A stretch of 64,000 nucleotides of DNA from Mesorhizobium sp. (GTDB taxonomy: Bacteria; Pseudomonadota; Alphaproteobacteria; Rhizobiales; Rhizobiaceae): contig NZ_JAFKID010000005.1 in the NCBI RefSeq assembly GCF_017306545.1, forward strand, positions 38,220 to 102,219, in the 5' to 3' direction. Shown here piece after piece: positions 1 to 9,192 of the stretch. Numbering within the stretch: the stretch's first letter is position 1; each line of letters begins with the position of its first letter. The position numbers and the translations under genes were made by a program. The notes under the pieces were generated by a model, which saw only the letters and a program-made list of their open reading frames with translations, was not told the origin of the DNA and searched no databases.

Positions 1-1
1 C

Positions 2-208
2 GAGCTGGCGCGCGGCCTCGGCATCGCCATCGTCGCCGAGGGCGCCGAAACCGAAGCGGAACTGGATTCCCTGCTGGCCATCGGCTGCGAGCAGGTGCAG
101 GGCTATTCCATCGCCTTCCCGATGCCGCAGCCTGAGGCGCGCGCATGGCTCGCCGCGCGCAGCCCGAAGAAGGCGAAGCTGCGGGTCGTGCGCGGCAGCG
201 CCGCCTGA
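2..208 (+). CDS. EAL domain protein, C-terminal fragment (5' end outside window)
   Basis: The open frame at the left edge reads ELARGLGIAIVAEGAETEAE and then GCEQVQGYSIAFPMP before a TGA at 206-208. VAEGVE(T)-like and QGY-like stretches are the hallmark end of EAL (cyclic-di-GMP phosphodiesterase) domains; the second Glu of the first motif is retained, which suggests an active fold, but the EAL motif itself lies outside the window. The last ~20 residues are a basic tail (ARSPKKAKLRVVRG). Start, N-terminal domains (GGDEF, sensors) and activity cannot be judged from here. Confidence 0.85.
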   Translation, partial: ELARGLGIAIVAEGAETEAELDSLLAIGCEQVQGYSIAFPMPQPEARAWLAARSPKKAKLRVVRGSAA

Positions 209-236
209 GCGCGGCCTGCCGGCGACAGCAAGCGCG

Positions 237-662
237 TCAACCTTCGATGTTCGCCCGCAGCGCCGCCAGCGCCGCCGCAAGTTCAGCAATGCGTTCGTCG
301 GCGATGCCGGCGCGCAGCTGTTTGTCGAAGGCGACGGCAACATCGCGCAAGCGCATGAACAGCGCCTCGCCCCCTGGCGTCAGTTCCACCTGATGCATGC
401 GCCGGTTGGCCGGGTCCCGCCGTCGCGTCAAAAGCCCCTGCTTTTCCATCGCATTGAGATGATGCGTCAGCGTCGCGCCCCGGATGCCGATCATGCCGGC
501 CAGTTCCTGCTGGTTGGCGGACGCCTGCGACTTGATAGACAGCAATGTCAGCCAGACCGGAAGGCTGCCGCCGGCCTCCGCCAGCTTCGCCTCGAAGGCG
601 AGCGCGAGCTTCTTGGTGGTGCGGAAAAGGTCCATTCCGATGGGAAGCGATGTCAGTGTCAT
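237..662 (-). CDS. MarR family transcriptional regulator
   Basis: 141 residues, the usual MarR size. The winged-helix core is visible: a helix-turn-helix around residues 51-75 (QELAGMIGIRGATLTHHLNA) followed by the wing with the basic RRRDPANRRMHQVELT segment at about 79-94. Flanking helices would form the dimer interface. The gene is divergent from the small membrane protein starting at 756; the 93-bp gap holds a short palindrome at 713-724 that is a candidate operator, so it probably controls itself and its neighbour. The ligand is unknown. An alternative start at residue 10 exists and neither start has a strong ribosome binding site. Confidence 0.85.
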   Translation of the reverse strand: MTLTSLPIGMDLFRTTKKLALAFEAKLAEAGGSLPVWLTLLSIKSQASANQQELAGMIGIRGATLTHHLNAMEKQGLLTRRRDPANRRMHQVELTPGGEALFMRLRDVAVAFDKQLRAGIADERIAELAAALAALRANIEG

Positions 663-712
663 GGCAGGATCATAGCAGGTGTTTCGGGTACAACGATTGA
701 CGTCTAATTATT

Positions 713-724
713 CGATATCTATCG
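713..724. promoter_or_regulatory. Candidate MarR operator palindrome
   Basis: CGATATCTATCG has perfect 5-bp arms (CGATA/TATCG) around two central bases and lies between the divergent MarR gene and the membrane protein gene, 32 bp before the latter's ATG. MarR proteins typically bind such short A/T-centred palindromes between divergent genes. Position and symmetry are seen; the function is inferred. Confidence 0.35.
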
Positions 725-755
725 GTATGCCAAACTGAAAACCGAGGAACGGATC

Positions 756-1163
756 ATGCAATATGTCTATATCGTGGTTCTGGGCCTGCACGTCCTGACC
801 GGCGTCTTCTGGGCAGGCGTCACCTTCACCATCGCCCGCGACCCCGAAATCAGGGCCGAGCGCTTCTTCGCCCCTCAGATGGGCGCCGCCACGGTGGCGG
901 TGATTACCGGCGCCCTGCTTTGGCATTTCTTTCACGAAGGCGTGTTCGGCACGATGGAACTGGTGCTTGCCATCGGCATTGTGGCGGCCCTTGCCGCGGC
1001 CGGCGTGCTCGGTGCGCTGGTCGGACCGGCGCGGCGGCAACTTGCCGGCGCTGACGAGGCGAAGACCATTGCCCTGCGCGCCCAGATGGCCATGGGTGAG
1101 CGCATTGCCGGAGGATTGCTGGCCTTGACCGTGCTGTGCATGGCAGTTGCCAAGCTGTTCTGA
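756..1163 (+). CDS. Small four-helix membrane protein, function unknown
   Basis: 135 residues, almost entirely hydrophobic, with four predicted membrane segments (about residues 4-26, 44-60, 66-90 and 113-133) separated by short charged loops. The ATG is preceded by GAGGAA at a good distance. It resembles the small CopD/DUF2269-like integral proteins often paired with MarR regulators, but no diagnostic motif is visible, so no function is assigned. Its divergent arrangement with the MarR gene suggests it is the regulated target, possibly in a stress or efflux-related response (inference). Confidence 0.6.
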   Translation: MQYVYIVVLGLHVLTGVFWAGVTFTIARDPEIRAERFFAPQMGAATVAVITGALLWHFFHEGVFGTMELVLAIGIVAALAAAGVLGALVGPARRQLAGADEAKTIALRAQMAMGERIAGGLLALTVLCMAVAKLF

Positions 1164-1264
1164 AACAGCCGTCGAACGGCGCGCGTCCGCGTCGGCCTGC
1201 CGATGCACGCGGCGCGCGGCTTGGCGGACACACGGCTCTCGTGCCGCAGGCTGCGCGCCATCGC

Positions 1265-3313
1265 TCAAATCCGGATGCCGAGGCGTATGCCGTCATAGAT
1301 CGCGGCGTGGATGTTGCGCGAGGCAACCGCATCGCCGATGCGCAGGACGATGAAGCTGCCCTCCGGGTTCCTGTCCGGGAAAATGGCGCCGCCCTTCACC
1401 AGTTTTTCGTAATCGACCGCCCCCAGATTCTTCGACAGCGGCTTCAGCGCGAAATAAAGCTCGTCCAGCGGCAGCGTGCCGTGCTCCACCACCACCTGAT
1501 CGACATGGCGCTCGGCACTCCAATCTCCGGAAAAATCGGAGGATAGTGTCGCAACCAGCTGATTTCCCTCGCGCCGAACCGCTTTCACCCGCGTATTGAT
1601 GGTGACGGTGACGCCCTTTTCATGAAAAGTCTTCATGTAAGGCACATGGTTCATGCCGCCCATTTCGGGCGCGAAGAAACGCTCCGGCGACACCAATTCC
1701 AGCTTCGAGCCGGCATTGGCGATCAGTTCCGCGGCGCCCATGCCCTGATGACCGCCATTGTCGTCGTAGAGCAGGACGCTTTCGGCCGGCTTGGCGCTGC
1801 CGGCCATAATGTCCCAGCTCGACGTCACCAGATCGTCGCCAGCATCGAGAGGCGGATTCTGCGGCAAACCACCGGTGGCGATGATCACCACGTCGGGCGC
1901 CAGCGCCAGCACGTCATCCTTCTCCGCCCATGTATCGTAGCGGATCTCGACGCCGAGCCGCTCCAGTTCCGCCAGCCGCCAATCGACGATGCCGATCAGT
2001 TCCTTGCGGCGCGGATTGTGAGTGGCGAGCCGAACCTGTCCGCCCGCCTGCCCGGACGCTTCGAGCACCGTCACCTTGTGGCCGCGCTCGGCCGTCACCC
2101 GCGCCGCTTCCAGCCCGGCCGGGCCGGCGCCGACCACCACGACCTTTCTTGCCGGCCCGTCAGTCTTGCGGATGACGTGCGGAATCCAGGCCTCGCGGCC
2201 GGTCGCCGCATTGTGGACGCACAGCGCCTCGCCGCCCTCATAGATGCGGTCGAGGCAGTAGGTGGCGCCGACGCAGGGACGGATTTCGTGTTCCCTGCCC
2301 TCCATCACCTTTTTCACGATATGCGGATCGGCGATATGGGCGCGCGTCATGCCGACCATATCGAGCTTGCCGGTCGCGATGGCATGGCGGGCCGTCGCGA
2401 CATCCGAGATGCGCGCGGCGTGGAAGGTCGGGAACTTCGTCGCCGCCCTGACTTCGCCGGCAAAATCGAGATGCGGCGAGGAGCGCATACCGGCGACCGG
2501 GATCACCTTGGTCAGTGCCGCATCGGTTTCGATGGTGCCGCGGATGATGTTGAGGAAATCGACCTTGCCGGAATTGGCCAGGCGACGGGCGATCTCGACG
2601 CCTTGCTCTTTCGAAAGGCCGGAAGCCATGTCTTCGTCGGCCACCATGCGGATGCCGACGATGAATTTTTCGCCAACCGCCTTGCGCACGGCATCCAGCA
2701 CCATGTTCGTGAAGCGCAGCCGGTTGTCCAGCGACCCGTTGAACTCGTCGTCGCGGTGGTTGGTCGCCGGCGACCAGAAGCCGTCCATCAGATGGCCGTA
2801 GGATTCGAACTCGATGCCGTCGAGGCCGGCCGCCTGGCAGCGCTGCGCGGCGGACGCATAGTCGGCGACGATGCGCTCGATGTCCCAGTCCTCAGCGGTC
2901 TTGGGGAAAGCGCGATGCGCGGGCTCGCGCACCGGCGAAGCGCTGAGTACCGGCAGCCAGTCGGCCTTGTTCCAACCGGTGCGGCGGCCGAGATGGGTGA
3001 TCTGGATCATCACCTTGCAGTCGTACCGGTGGCAATCGTCGGCCAGTTCCTTCAGCCACGGCACGATGGCGTCGTCGTAGACGTGCAGATTGCCGAAGGC
3101 GGCCGGGCTGTCGCGCGACACGATGGCCGAGCCGGCCGTCATGGTCAGCGCCATGCCGCCCTTGGCCTTTTCGGCATGATAAAGCCGGTAGCGCGTCTTC
3201 GGCATACCGTCCTCGGAATAGGCCGGCTCGTGGCTGGTCGACATGACGCGGTTCTTCAATGTCAGGTGCTTGAGCTGATAAGGTTGAAGAAGCGGATCGT
3301 TGCTGGCGTTCAT
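1265..3313 (-). CDS. Old Yellow Enzyme-type NADH:flavin oxidoreductase, N-methylproline (stachydrine) demethylase-like
   Basis: 682 residues from the ATG at 3313: an N-terminal FMN-binding TIM barrel (about 1-340), a cysteine-containing Fe-S segment (347-365), then an FAD/NAD Rossmann module beginning [16 protein letters not shown] near residue 380. This is the architecture of 2,4-dienoyl-CoA reductase, trimethylamine dehydrogenase and the rhizobial N-methylproline demethylases; wording such as [15 protein letters not shown] resembles the last group by recall, so substrate is an inference. The Fe-S motif reads C347-x5-C353-x11-C365, with Ala350 where the second ligand of the usual four would be. 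It is divergent from queF; an upstream in-frame extension to 3376 would overlap queF and is unlikely. Confidence 0.8.
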   Translation of the reverse strand: MNASNDPLLQPYQLKHLTLKNRVMSTSHEPAYSEDGMPKTRYRLYHAEKAKGGMALTMTAGSAIVSRDSPAAFGNLHVYDDAIVPWLKELADDCHRYDCKVMIQITHLGRRTGWNKADWLPVLSASPVREPAHRAFPKTAEDWDIERIVADYASAAQRCQAAGLDGIEFESYGHLMDGFWSPATNHRDDEFNGSLDNRLRFTNMVLDAVRKAVGEKFIVGIRMVADEDMASGLSKEQGVEIARRLANSGKVDFLNIIRGTIETDAALTKVIPVAGMRSSPHLDFAGEVRAATKFPTFHAARISDVATARHAIATGKLDMVGMTRAHIADPHIVKKVMEGREHEIRPCVGATYCLDRIYEGGEALCVHNAATGREAWIPHVIRKTDGPARKVVVVGAGPAGLEAARVTAERGHKVTVLEASGQAGGQVRLATHNPRRKELIGIVDWRLAELERLGVEIRYDTWAEKDDVLALAPDVVIIATGGLPQNPPLDAGDDLVTSSWDIMAGSAKPAESVLLYDDNGGHQGMGAAELIANAGSKLELVSPERFFAPEMGGMNHVPYMKTFHEKGVTVTINTRVKAVRREGNQLVATLSSDFSGDWSAERHVDQVVVEHGTLPLDELYFALKPLSKNLGAVDYEKLVKGGAIFPDRNPEGSFIVLRIGDAVASRNIHAAIYDGIRLGIRI

Positions 3314-3359
3314 ATGCTGGCGTTCCATGCTAGGAGCCGCCCCCAAAGGAGCTTGCCCG

Positions 3360-3821
3360 ATGACCACAACCGACAAACTGACTCAACTCGGCACGCGGGT
3401 CGAGACGCCAGAAAGTCCGGATCAAGCGGTCCTGGAAACCGTGCCGTTCTCGCGCGGGGACGGCCCGCCGGCCATCGTGCGCTTCACCTGCCCGGAATTC
3501 ACCTCGCTCTGCCCCGTCACGGGCCAGCCAGATTTCGCCCACATCGTCATCGACTACGCGCCGGACGGGCTTCTGGTTGAATCGAAATCGCTGAAGCTGT
3601 TCCTGACCTCGTTCCGCAACCATGGCGCTTTCCACGAAGACTGCACGGTGACGATCGCACGGCGCATCGTGGCGGCAACGAAGCCGTATTGGTTGCGCAT
3701 CGGCGGCTTCTGGTATCCGCGCGGCGGCATTCCGATCGACGTTTTCTGGCAGACCGGTGCGCCGCCGGAGGGCGCCTGGCTGCCCGACATGGGCGTGCCG
3801 CCCTATCGCGGCCGCGGCTGA
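3360..3821 (+). CDS. queF: NADPH-dependent 7-cyano-7-deazaguanine reductase QueF
   Basis: 153 residues, the size of the short unimodular (YkvM-type) QueF. It reduces preQ0 to preQ1 in the queuosine tRNA-modification pathway. The catalytic cysteine lies in [13 protein letters not shown] (C51, with D58 as the proton-transfer residue), the NADPH motif is ESKSLK at 74-79, and the substrate-binding HGAFHEDC stretch follows at 88-95. The ATG at 3360 has AAAGGAG nine bases upstream, which decides it over the longer in-frame start at 3300. It stands alone: no queC, queD or queE is nearby in this window. Confidence 0.95.
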   Translation: MTTTDKLTQLGTRVETPESPDQAVLETVPFSRGDGPPAIVRFTCPEFTSLCPVTGQPDFAHIVIDYAPDGLLVESKSLKLFLTSFRNHGAFHEDCTVTIARRIVAATKPYWLRIGGFWYPRGGIPIDVFWQTGAPPEGAWLPDMGVPPYRGRG

Positions 3822-3822
3822 A

Positions 3823-4356
3823 TTACTCGCACTGATACTGGCTGAGTTCCCATTCTCCGGTGACGGACAACAAGTTCGCGATCTTCCAGGCTCCGGCCAC
3901 TTTCCGGAGCTTCCATTCCAGCCGGTGCGGTTGGCTGTCCTCGATGAAGGCGACCACGACTTTCGCCTGATCGCCATCGACCGATTCCAGCGTTTTCAAG
4001 CTGGCCGCGATCTGCGCCTTGTCGGCGGCGGCGTTGTCGAGCGCCATGTTCGGGTCGAGGCATTCGCCCTGCCCGGATTTTTCCAATGCTTCGGCATCGT
4101 CCAGCACCTTCTTTGCCGGATCGATGAAATTGCCACGCTGGGCCGGATCGAGTTCCAATCCGAACTGCTCGTAGAACGGCCTGACAAGCGCGGTCGGCGA
4201 ACCCGGCGCCGGCGGCGCGAGCGGTTCAGCACCGACGGCGGCGGACGGGGCGGCGGGCATGATCCCGGCAAGGCCGCCATCCGCCAGGGCGCCATTCAGG
4301 GCAAAGACCTCGCTGGCAACAGCCATCAACAGCGCAAAGACGGCCGCACGGCACAT
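3823..4356 (-). CDS. Secreted DUF3828-like protein, second of a tandem pair
   Basis: 177 residues with a hydrophobic N-terminus (about 1-25, ending ALADG) that looks like a Sec signal peptide, then an Ala/Pro-rich linker and a globular part starting PTALVRPFYEQFGLELDP. The final residues (W-x-LSQYQCE) match the end of the neighbouring protein (W-x-LSQLEC), and both contain a phrase of the kind VAGAWKIAN / IDGQWKIAD, so the two are diverged tandem duplicates. Both carry paired cysteines that could form a disulfide. The fold resembles DUF3828/NTF2-like periplasmic proteins; function unknown. The stop abuts the queF stop (convergent). Confidence 0.7.
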   Translation of the reverse strand: MCRAAVFALLMAVASEVFALNGALADGGLAGIMPAAPSAAVGAEPLAPPAPGSPTALVRPFYEQFGLELDPAQRGNFIDPAKKVLDDAEALEKSGQGECLDPNMALDNAAADKAQIAASLKTLESVDGDQAKVVVAFIEDSQPHRLEWKLRKVAGAWKIANLLSVTGEWELSQYQCE

Positions 4357-4360
4357 TTCG

Positions 4361-4843
4361 CTAGTCCGCGTCCTGCCCGGCCATGCATTCGAGCTGGCTG
4401 AGCGTCCAGTCGCTCGTTTTGGAGGCGATGTCGGCGATCTTCCATTGGCCGTCGATCTTCTTCACCGACCAGATCATCTCGCGCGACGCGCCCTCCACGC
4501 CGGCATCGGCCGGAAAGAGCGTGAAGGTCGCCGTCACCGTGCCTGTGTCGCCGTCCAGGGCTTCGGTCAACTTCAGCGTCTTCGACACGGTGGCCTGGTC
4601 GAAATCCTGCGCGTCCAGCCCCGGATCGAAATCGATGCAGGCGATCTGGTCCGGGTTCTTCCGAACCGCCTCGTCGTTCTGTTCGAACAGATTCGTCACC
4701 GGCTGGGTGAAACGGTCGCGATATTGCGCGTCGGCCTCGAAGCGGACCTCGGGCGTATAGAAGAACTTCACCGCGTCGGAAGCCGGTCCCGCCAGTGCGG
4801 GCGTGGCGAGCGGAAGCAAGGCAAGGGCAAGCGGCAGCTTCAT
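4361..4843 (-). CDS. Secreted DUF3828-like protein, first of a tandem pair
   Basis: 160 residues with a clear signal peptide (MKLPLALALLPLATPALAGP, cleavage near ALA-GP). The mature part begins SDAVKFFYTPEVRF and contains a dozen acidic residues, one cysteine in ACIDFDPG and one near the C-terminus (QLECMAG). The segment IDGQWKIADIASKTSDWTLS aligns by eye with the downstream gene. Four bases separate the two genes, so they are probably co-transcribed. No catalytic motif is visible; such NTF2-like proteins usually bind small ligands or other proteins in the periplasm (inference). Confidence 0.7.
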   Translation of the reverse strand: MKLPLALALLPLATPALAGPASDAVKFFYTPEVRFEADAQYRDRFTQPVTNLFEQNDEAVRKNPDQIACIDFDPGLDAQDFDQATVSKTLKLTEALDGDTGTVTATFTLFPADAGVEGASREMIWSVKKIDGQWKIADIASKTSDWTLSQLECMAGQDAD

Positions 4844-4991
4844 GATTGTCCCCAGGAGTGGCGCAGCTCTCTAGCACACGATCCGCATCCTGGCTTTTTT
4901 ACGGCCGCCGCCTGTGGAAAGCGGCGGCGACGATGGTCTCGCCGCGTTCGCCGTCTTTGGCGAACAGGGCGAATCCGGCTAGGATGGAAGG

Positions 4992-6842
4992 ATGCCCATT
5001 CGCCAGCTTTCCGAAACGATGATCAACCAGATCGCCGCCGGCGAGGTGATCGAGCGCCCGGCGAGCGTGGTCAAGGAACTGGTCGAGAACGCGCTCGACG
5101 CCGGCGCGCGGCGCATCGAGGTGGTGACGGCCGGCGGCGGCCTGTCGCTGATCCGCGTCACCGACGACGGCGGCGGCATCGCCGAGCCGGAACTGGCGCT
5201 GGCGGTGGCCCGCCATTGCACCTCGAAACTCTCCGACGACATCCACGACATCCGCTCGCTCGGCTTCCGCGGCGAGGCGCTGCCGTCCATCGGCTCGGTG
5301 GCGCGGCTGTCGATCCGCTCGCGCACCGCCGGCGGCGACAGCGCCGCCGAGATCGGCATCGACGGCGGCCACGTCTCGGCGGTCCGCCCCGCCGCCGCCA
5401 ATCGCGGCACGACGGTGGAAGTGCGCGACCTGTTCTTCGCAACGCCCGCCCGGCTGAAATTCATGAAGGGCGAGCGCGCCGAGGCGACCGCTGTCACCGA
5501 CGTGGTCAAGCGCATCGCCGTCGCCTTCCCGACCGTGCGCTTCACGCTGGCCGGCTCCGACCGCTCGACGCTGGAACTGCCGGCCGTCGCCGAAAACGAC
5601 CGGCTTGTCCGCATCGCGCAGGTGATGGGCGCGGAATTTCCGGAAAATGCGCTCGCCATCGACGCCGAGCGCGAGGGCGTGCGGCTGACCGGCCATGTCT
5701 CCATCCCTTCCTTCACACGCGCCAATGCCTTGCTGCAATATGTCTATGTCAACGGCCGGCCGGTGCGCGACCGGTTGCTGGCCGGCGCCGTCCGCGGCGC
5801 CTATGCCGACGTGCTGCCGCGCGACCGCCATGCGGTGACGGCGCTGTTCCTCGAACTCGAACCGGCGCTGGTCGACGTCAACGTGCATCCGGCCAAGGTC
5901 GACGTGCGCTTTCGCGATCCCGGCCTGGTGCGCGGGCTGATCGTCGGCGCCATCCGCTCAGCCCTTGCCAATGCGGGTATCCGCCCCGCCACCACCGGAG
6001 CCGCCGGCATGATGGCGGCGTTCCGGCCGGGCGGTCCCGCCTACGAGCACTCCGCGCAGGCGGGCGGCCATCGCAGCTATGACGCCGCCTTCCGCGCTTC
6101 GGGACCGGTCGGTTTCGACCCTGCCCGTTCTCCATACCGGCCGTTCGAGGCGCCGCGCGCCAACGGCTTCGCCGAGGTCGCCCAGGCGATCCTCGACACC
6201 GGGCCGCTCGCCAGCGCCGATTCGCGCGCCGGCCAAGGCGCGGTGGAGGACGCGCTACTCGACACCGATCTGGGGGCGGCGCGGGCGCAGGTGCACGAAA
6301 ATTACATCGTTGCACAGACACGCGATTCGCTGGTCATCGTCGATCAGCACGCCGCGCACGAGCGGCTGGTCTACGAAGCGCTGAAAACTGCGCTGCATTC
6401 GCGCCCGCTGCCCTCGCAGATGCTGCTCCTGCCCGAAATCGTCGACCTGCCGGAAGAAGACGCCGAGCGGCTGGCAATGCACAGCGAAACGCTCGCCCGC
6501 TTCGGGCTGAGGCTGGAGCGCTTCGGACCGGGTGCGGTGGCGGTGCGCGAGACACCCGCCATGCTGGGCGAGGTCGATATCGGCCGGCTGGTGCGCGACC
6601 TCGCCGACGAGATTGCCGACAACGACACCGTCGAGACGCTGAAGGAGCGGCTCGACCACATCGCCGCAACCATGGCCTGCCACGGCTCGGTGCGTTCCGG
6701 GCGCCTGCTGAAACCGGAGGAGATGAACGCGCTGCTCAGGCAGATGGAAGCGACGCCCGGCTCCGGCACCTGCAACCATGGCCGCCCGACCTACATCGAA
6801 CTCAAGCTTGCCGACATCGAAAGACTGTTCGGACGCCGCTGA
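4992..6842 (+). CDS. mutL: DNA mismatch repair protein MutL
   Basis: 616 residues. The N-terminal GHKL ATPase is intact: [21 protein letters not shown] (residues 18-38, catalytic Glu32), the DDGGGI loop near 56-61 and the FRGEALPSI segment near 90. A variable Gly/Ala/Pro-rich linker spans about 330-420. The C-terminal dimerisation domain carries the endonuclease motif DQHA-x2-E-x4-E at 451-462 and the CNHGRP motif near the end, so this MutL should nick DNA itself, as expected in bacteria without MutH. It couples MutS mismatch recognition to excision. Single gene, flanked by a convergent transporter gene. Confidence 0.97.
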   Translation: MPIRQLSETMINQIAAGEVIERPASVVKELVENALDAGARRIEVVTAGGGLSLIRVTDDGGGIAEPELALAVARHCTSKLSDDIHDIRSLGFRGEALPSIGSVARLSIRSRTAGGDSAAEIGIDGGHVSAVRPAAANRGTTVEVRDLFFATPARLKFMKGERAEATAVTDVVKRIAVAFPTVRFTLAGSDRSTLELPAVAENDRLVRIAQVMGAEFPENALAIDAEREGVRLTGHVSIPSFTRANALLQYVYVNGRPVRDRLLAGAVRGAYADVLPRDRHAVTALFLELEPALVDVNVHPAKVDVRFRDPGLVRGLIVGAIRSALANAGIRPATTGAAGMMAAFRPGGPAYEHSAQAGGHRSYDAAFRASGPVGFDPARSPYRPFEAPRANGFAEVAQAILDTGPLASADSRAGQGAVEDALLDTDLGAARAQVHENYIVAQTRDSLVIVDQHAAHERLVYEALKTALHSRPLPSQMLLLPEIVDLPEEDAERLAMHSETLARFGLRLERFGPGAVAVRETPAMLGEVDIGRLVRDLADEIADNDTVETLKERLDHIAATMACHGSVRSGRLLKPEEMNALLRQMEATPGSGTCNHGRPTYIELKLADIERLFGRR

Positions 6843-6845
6843 ATT

Positions 6846-7736
6846 CTACCGCTTCAAATTCACGACCATCACGCCGCCCAGCGCCAACACGCCGCCGATA
6901 ATGCCCATCAGGGTCGGCACTTCGCCCAGCCAGAAGAAGCCGATCAGCACGGCCGTCGGCGAAACGATATAGAGAAAGTTCGTGGCGCGCGCCGCCGGCA
7001 GGCGCGACAGCGCCACCGCCCAGGCCGCATAGGCGATCAGGCTGGGCACGATGCCGAGATAGATCACCGCGCCGAGGCCGGCCGTGTCGGCCACCTGTGC
7101 CTGCGCCAGCGCCGCAGGAAGGAAGGGCGACAGGCAAAGCGCCCCGAGCACCATGTTGGAGGCGGCGACATCGAGCGGATTGTGGCGGGAGAAAAGCGGC
7201 TTCTGCACGATGGTGTTGAGCGAGGAGCAGAGTGCCGCGACCAGCACCAGCAGCGCGCCGGCGTTGATGTGGAAGCCCTTCCCTTCGCCCAAGGCGATGA
7301 TGCCGATGCCGGCGAAGGACAGGAACGTGCCGATCCAGGCCCAGGTCGAGAACCGTTCGCCAAGCAGCGGCATCGCCATCAGGGCGGTGAAGATCGGGCT
7401 GACATTGATGATGAAGGCGGCGGCACCCGCCGACACCGTCGTCTCGCCGATATTGAGGACGGCGGTATAAAGCGCGACGAAGATGGCGCCGCCGAAGGCC
7501 AGCCGCCACCAGTCGGAGGGACGCGGAAGCGCCGGACGGCGAACCGCGAGGAACAGCGCGGCGGGCACGGCGGCGATGGTGAAGCGCAGCGCGCCAAGCT
7601 CCAGCGGCGCGAAAGCGGTCAATCCGGCCCGGATGCCGGGAAAGGCCGAAGCCCAGCCCGTCACCGTCAAGGCGATGGCGGCCGCGGCCACCAGGTCGAA
7701 CCCTTTGGCATCACCGGTCACAGTCGTCGTGCTCAT
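6846..7736 (-). CDS. DMT/EamA family inner-membrane transporter
   Basis: 296 residues with ten hydrophobic segments arranged as two internally similar EamA halves (about 15-145 and 160-295). The first half shows the AFPGIRAGLTAFAPLELGALRF loop typical of drug/metabolite exporters, and the second half ends with GEVPTLMGIIGGVLALGGV. Such proteins export amino acids, metabolites or toxic compounds; nothing here fixes the substrate. It stops three bases after the mutL stop (convergent) and has no operon partners, so its regulation is not visible. Confidence 0.85.
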   Translation of the reverse strand: MSTTTVTGDAKGFDLVAAAAIALTVTGWASAFPGIRAGLTAFAPLELGALRFTIAAVPAALFLAVRRPALPRPSDWWRLAFGGAIFVALYTAVLNIGETTVSAGAAAFIINVSPIFTALMAMPLLGERFSTWAWIGTFLSFAGIGIIALGEGKGFHINAGALLVLVAALCSSLNTIVQKPLFSRHNPLDVAASNMVLGALCLSPFLPAALAQAQVADTAGLGAVIYLGIVPSLIAYAAWAVALSRLPAARATNFLYIVSPTAVLIGFFWLGEVPTLMGIIGGVLALGGVMVVNLKR

Positions 7737-7897
7737 CGAACGGCCCTCGCAAGTCCATGCCTCTGTATCGCTTTCACACGGTCCGCAACACCCGATTTCC
7801 GCTGGCGACGGGACCAGCGCGCCGCATAAGCTTCATGCGCGCTTGACCTCGCCGCCCATTTATGGCGGATGGCTGGCATGAAGGTGAGCCCGGCACG

Positions 7898-8131
7898 ATG
7901 ATGAACCGTTTTGAAGGTCCTGGCGGCCGCGAGGCCGGTATCCGCTATCTGGATGGCGATTTCCAGGTGACGAGCCCCGGCGCCTTCGTGCGCTGTGCGG
8001 TGACGGGAGAATCGATCCCGCTCGACGAGTTGCGCTACTGGAGCGTCGCCCGGCAGGAGCCCTATGTCAGCGCGGCCGTCTCGCTCGACCGCGAGATCGC
8101 AATGAACCCCGACTTGCGCCAGAGGCATTAA
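7898..8131 (+). CDS. DUF2093 domain protein
   Basis: 77 residues from the ATG at 7898 (AAGGTGAG lies 10-17 bases upstream; a longer frame to 7862 is possible). The core IRYLDGDFQVTSPGAFVRCA followed by VTGESIPLDELRYWS is the conserved DUF2093 signature known from alphaproteobacteria, where it is a small soluble single-domain protein of unknown function. It holds a single cysteine, so it is not a classical zinc ribbon. The gene is alone between the DMT transporter and lpxK, which both run on the other strand. Confidence 0.8.
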   Translation: MMNRFEGPGGREAGIRYLDGDFQVTSPGAFVRCAVTGESIPLDELRYWSVARQEPYVSAAVSLDREIAMNPDLRQRH

Positions 8132-8148
8132 GCGGGCAGCACTGATCG

Positions 8149-9192
8149 TCATTCGCCCTTTTCGAGCGCGGTCAGCTTACGGCGGCGCCAGGCGACGAGC
8201 GTTTCCTCGATGATACGCTCGGGCGCGCGAGGAAGATCGAAGACCGTACCGATCCGCAGGACTTCCAGTCGGTCGAGCAAGGCCGCGGGCGCCGTATCAT
8301 GCGAAAGGCGCACTGCATCCTTCGCCGTGGTGATGAGCGCCAGACCTTCCTTGCGTGCTGTGGAAACCAGTTCGTCGAGTTCGTCGGCGCTGTAGAAATG
8401 ATGGTCCGGAAAAGTCCGTGCGATCGCCACCTCGCCGCCGGCCTCAGCCACGCTGGCGAAGAATTTGTCCGGATGGCCGATGCCGGCAAAAGCGAGGAAG
8501 CGCCGGCCCGATACGGCCTGCCTGCCGACTGTGCGCGTACGGGCGTCGAAGACCGGCTTGCCGGCGCGCGCGGCGCGGCGCACGACGGCGTCGGCCGCGC
8601 TGCCCTCGCCGACTTTCAGCAGCGCATCGGCGAACAGGAACTGGTCACTGAGCGGCGCCCTCAACGGTCCGCCGGGAATGACATGGCCGTTGCCCAGGCC
8701 GTATCGGGCGTCCACCACCACCAGCGCGAAATCGATATGGATGCGCGCGCTCTGGAACCCGTCGTCCATGATGAGGAAGTCGCATCCCTGCCGCTCGATC
8801 AGCAGCTTCGCCCCGGCGGCGCGGTCGGCCGTCACCGCGACCGGCGCATGTTCCGCCAAAAGCAGCGGCTCGTCGCCGACATGCCGGGCGCCGTCATGCG
8901 CGGCATCGACGATATGCGCCCCGGAAAAAGCACCGCCATGGCCGCGCGACAGGAAGCCGGGCTTGAACTTCATGCGTTTCGCCTGTTCGGCCAGCGCAAT
9001 CGCCACCGGCGTTTTTCCGCTGCCGCCGACCGTGAAATTGCCGACGCAAAGCACCGGCACATCCATCTTTTCCCGCCGGGCCGTTTTCATCCGGCGGCCT
9101 GCGACCGTGCCGTAGACGAAAGACAAAGGCGACAATGCGAAGGCGCGCCAGTCCGCCTTTTCCCACCAGAACGGAGGCGCCTCGCTCGCCAT
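8149..9192 (-). CDS. lpxK: Tetraacyldisaccharide 4'-kinase LpxK
   Basis: 347 residues. It phosphorylates the 4' position of the lipid A precursor at the inner face of the cytoplasmic membrane. The N-terminus has a hydrophobic helix (about 15-32) that anchors it, followed by the P-loop VGNFTVGGSGKTP (50-62) and the conserved DDGFQS motif near 133. The start codon overlaps the waaA stop by one base (TAATG), so translation is coupled. It is the last gene of the DUF4170 - DUF374 - waaA - lpxK block that builds Kdo-lipid A. Confidence 0.95.
   Translation of the reverse strand: MASEAPPFWWEKADWRAFALSPLSFVYGTVAGRRMKTARREKMDVPVLCVGNFTVGGSGKTPVAIALAEQAKRMKFKPGFLSRGHGGAFSGAHIVDAAHDGARHVGDEPLLLAEHAPVAVTADRAAGAKLLIERQGCDFLIMDDGFQSARIHIDFALVVVDARYGLGNGHVIPGGPLRAPLSDQFLFADALLKVGEGSAADAVVRRAARAGKPVFDARTRTVGRQAVSGRRFLAFAGIGHPDKFFASVAEAGGEVAIARTFPDHHFYSADELDELVSTARKEGLALITTAKDAVRLSHDTAPAALLDRLEVLRIGTVFDLPRAPERIIEETLVAWRRRKLTALEKGE

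Noticed and set aside
3314..3359. preQ1 riboswitch before queF
   Set aside because: The gap to the divergent gene is 46 bp and shows no loop-A-rich tail structure of preQ1 classes.
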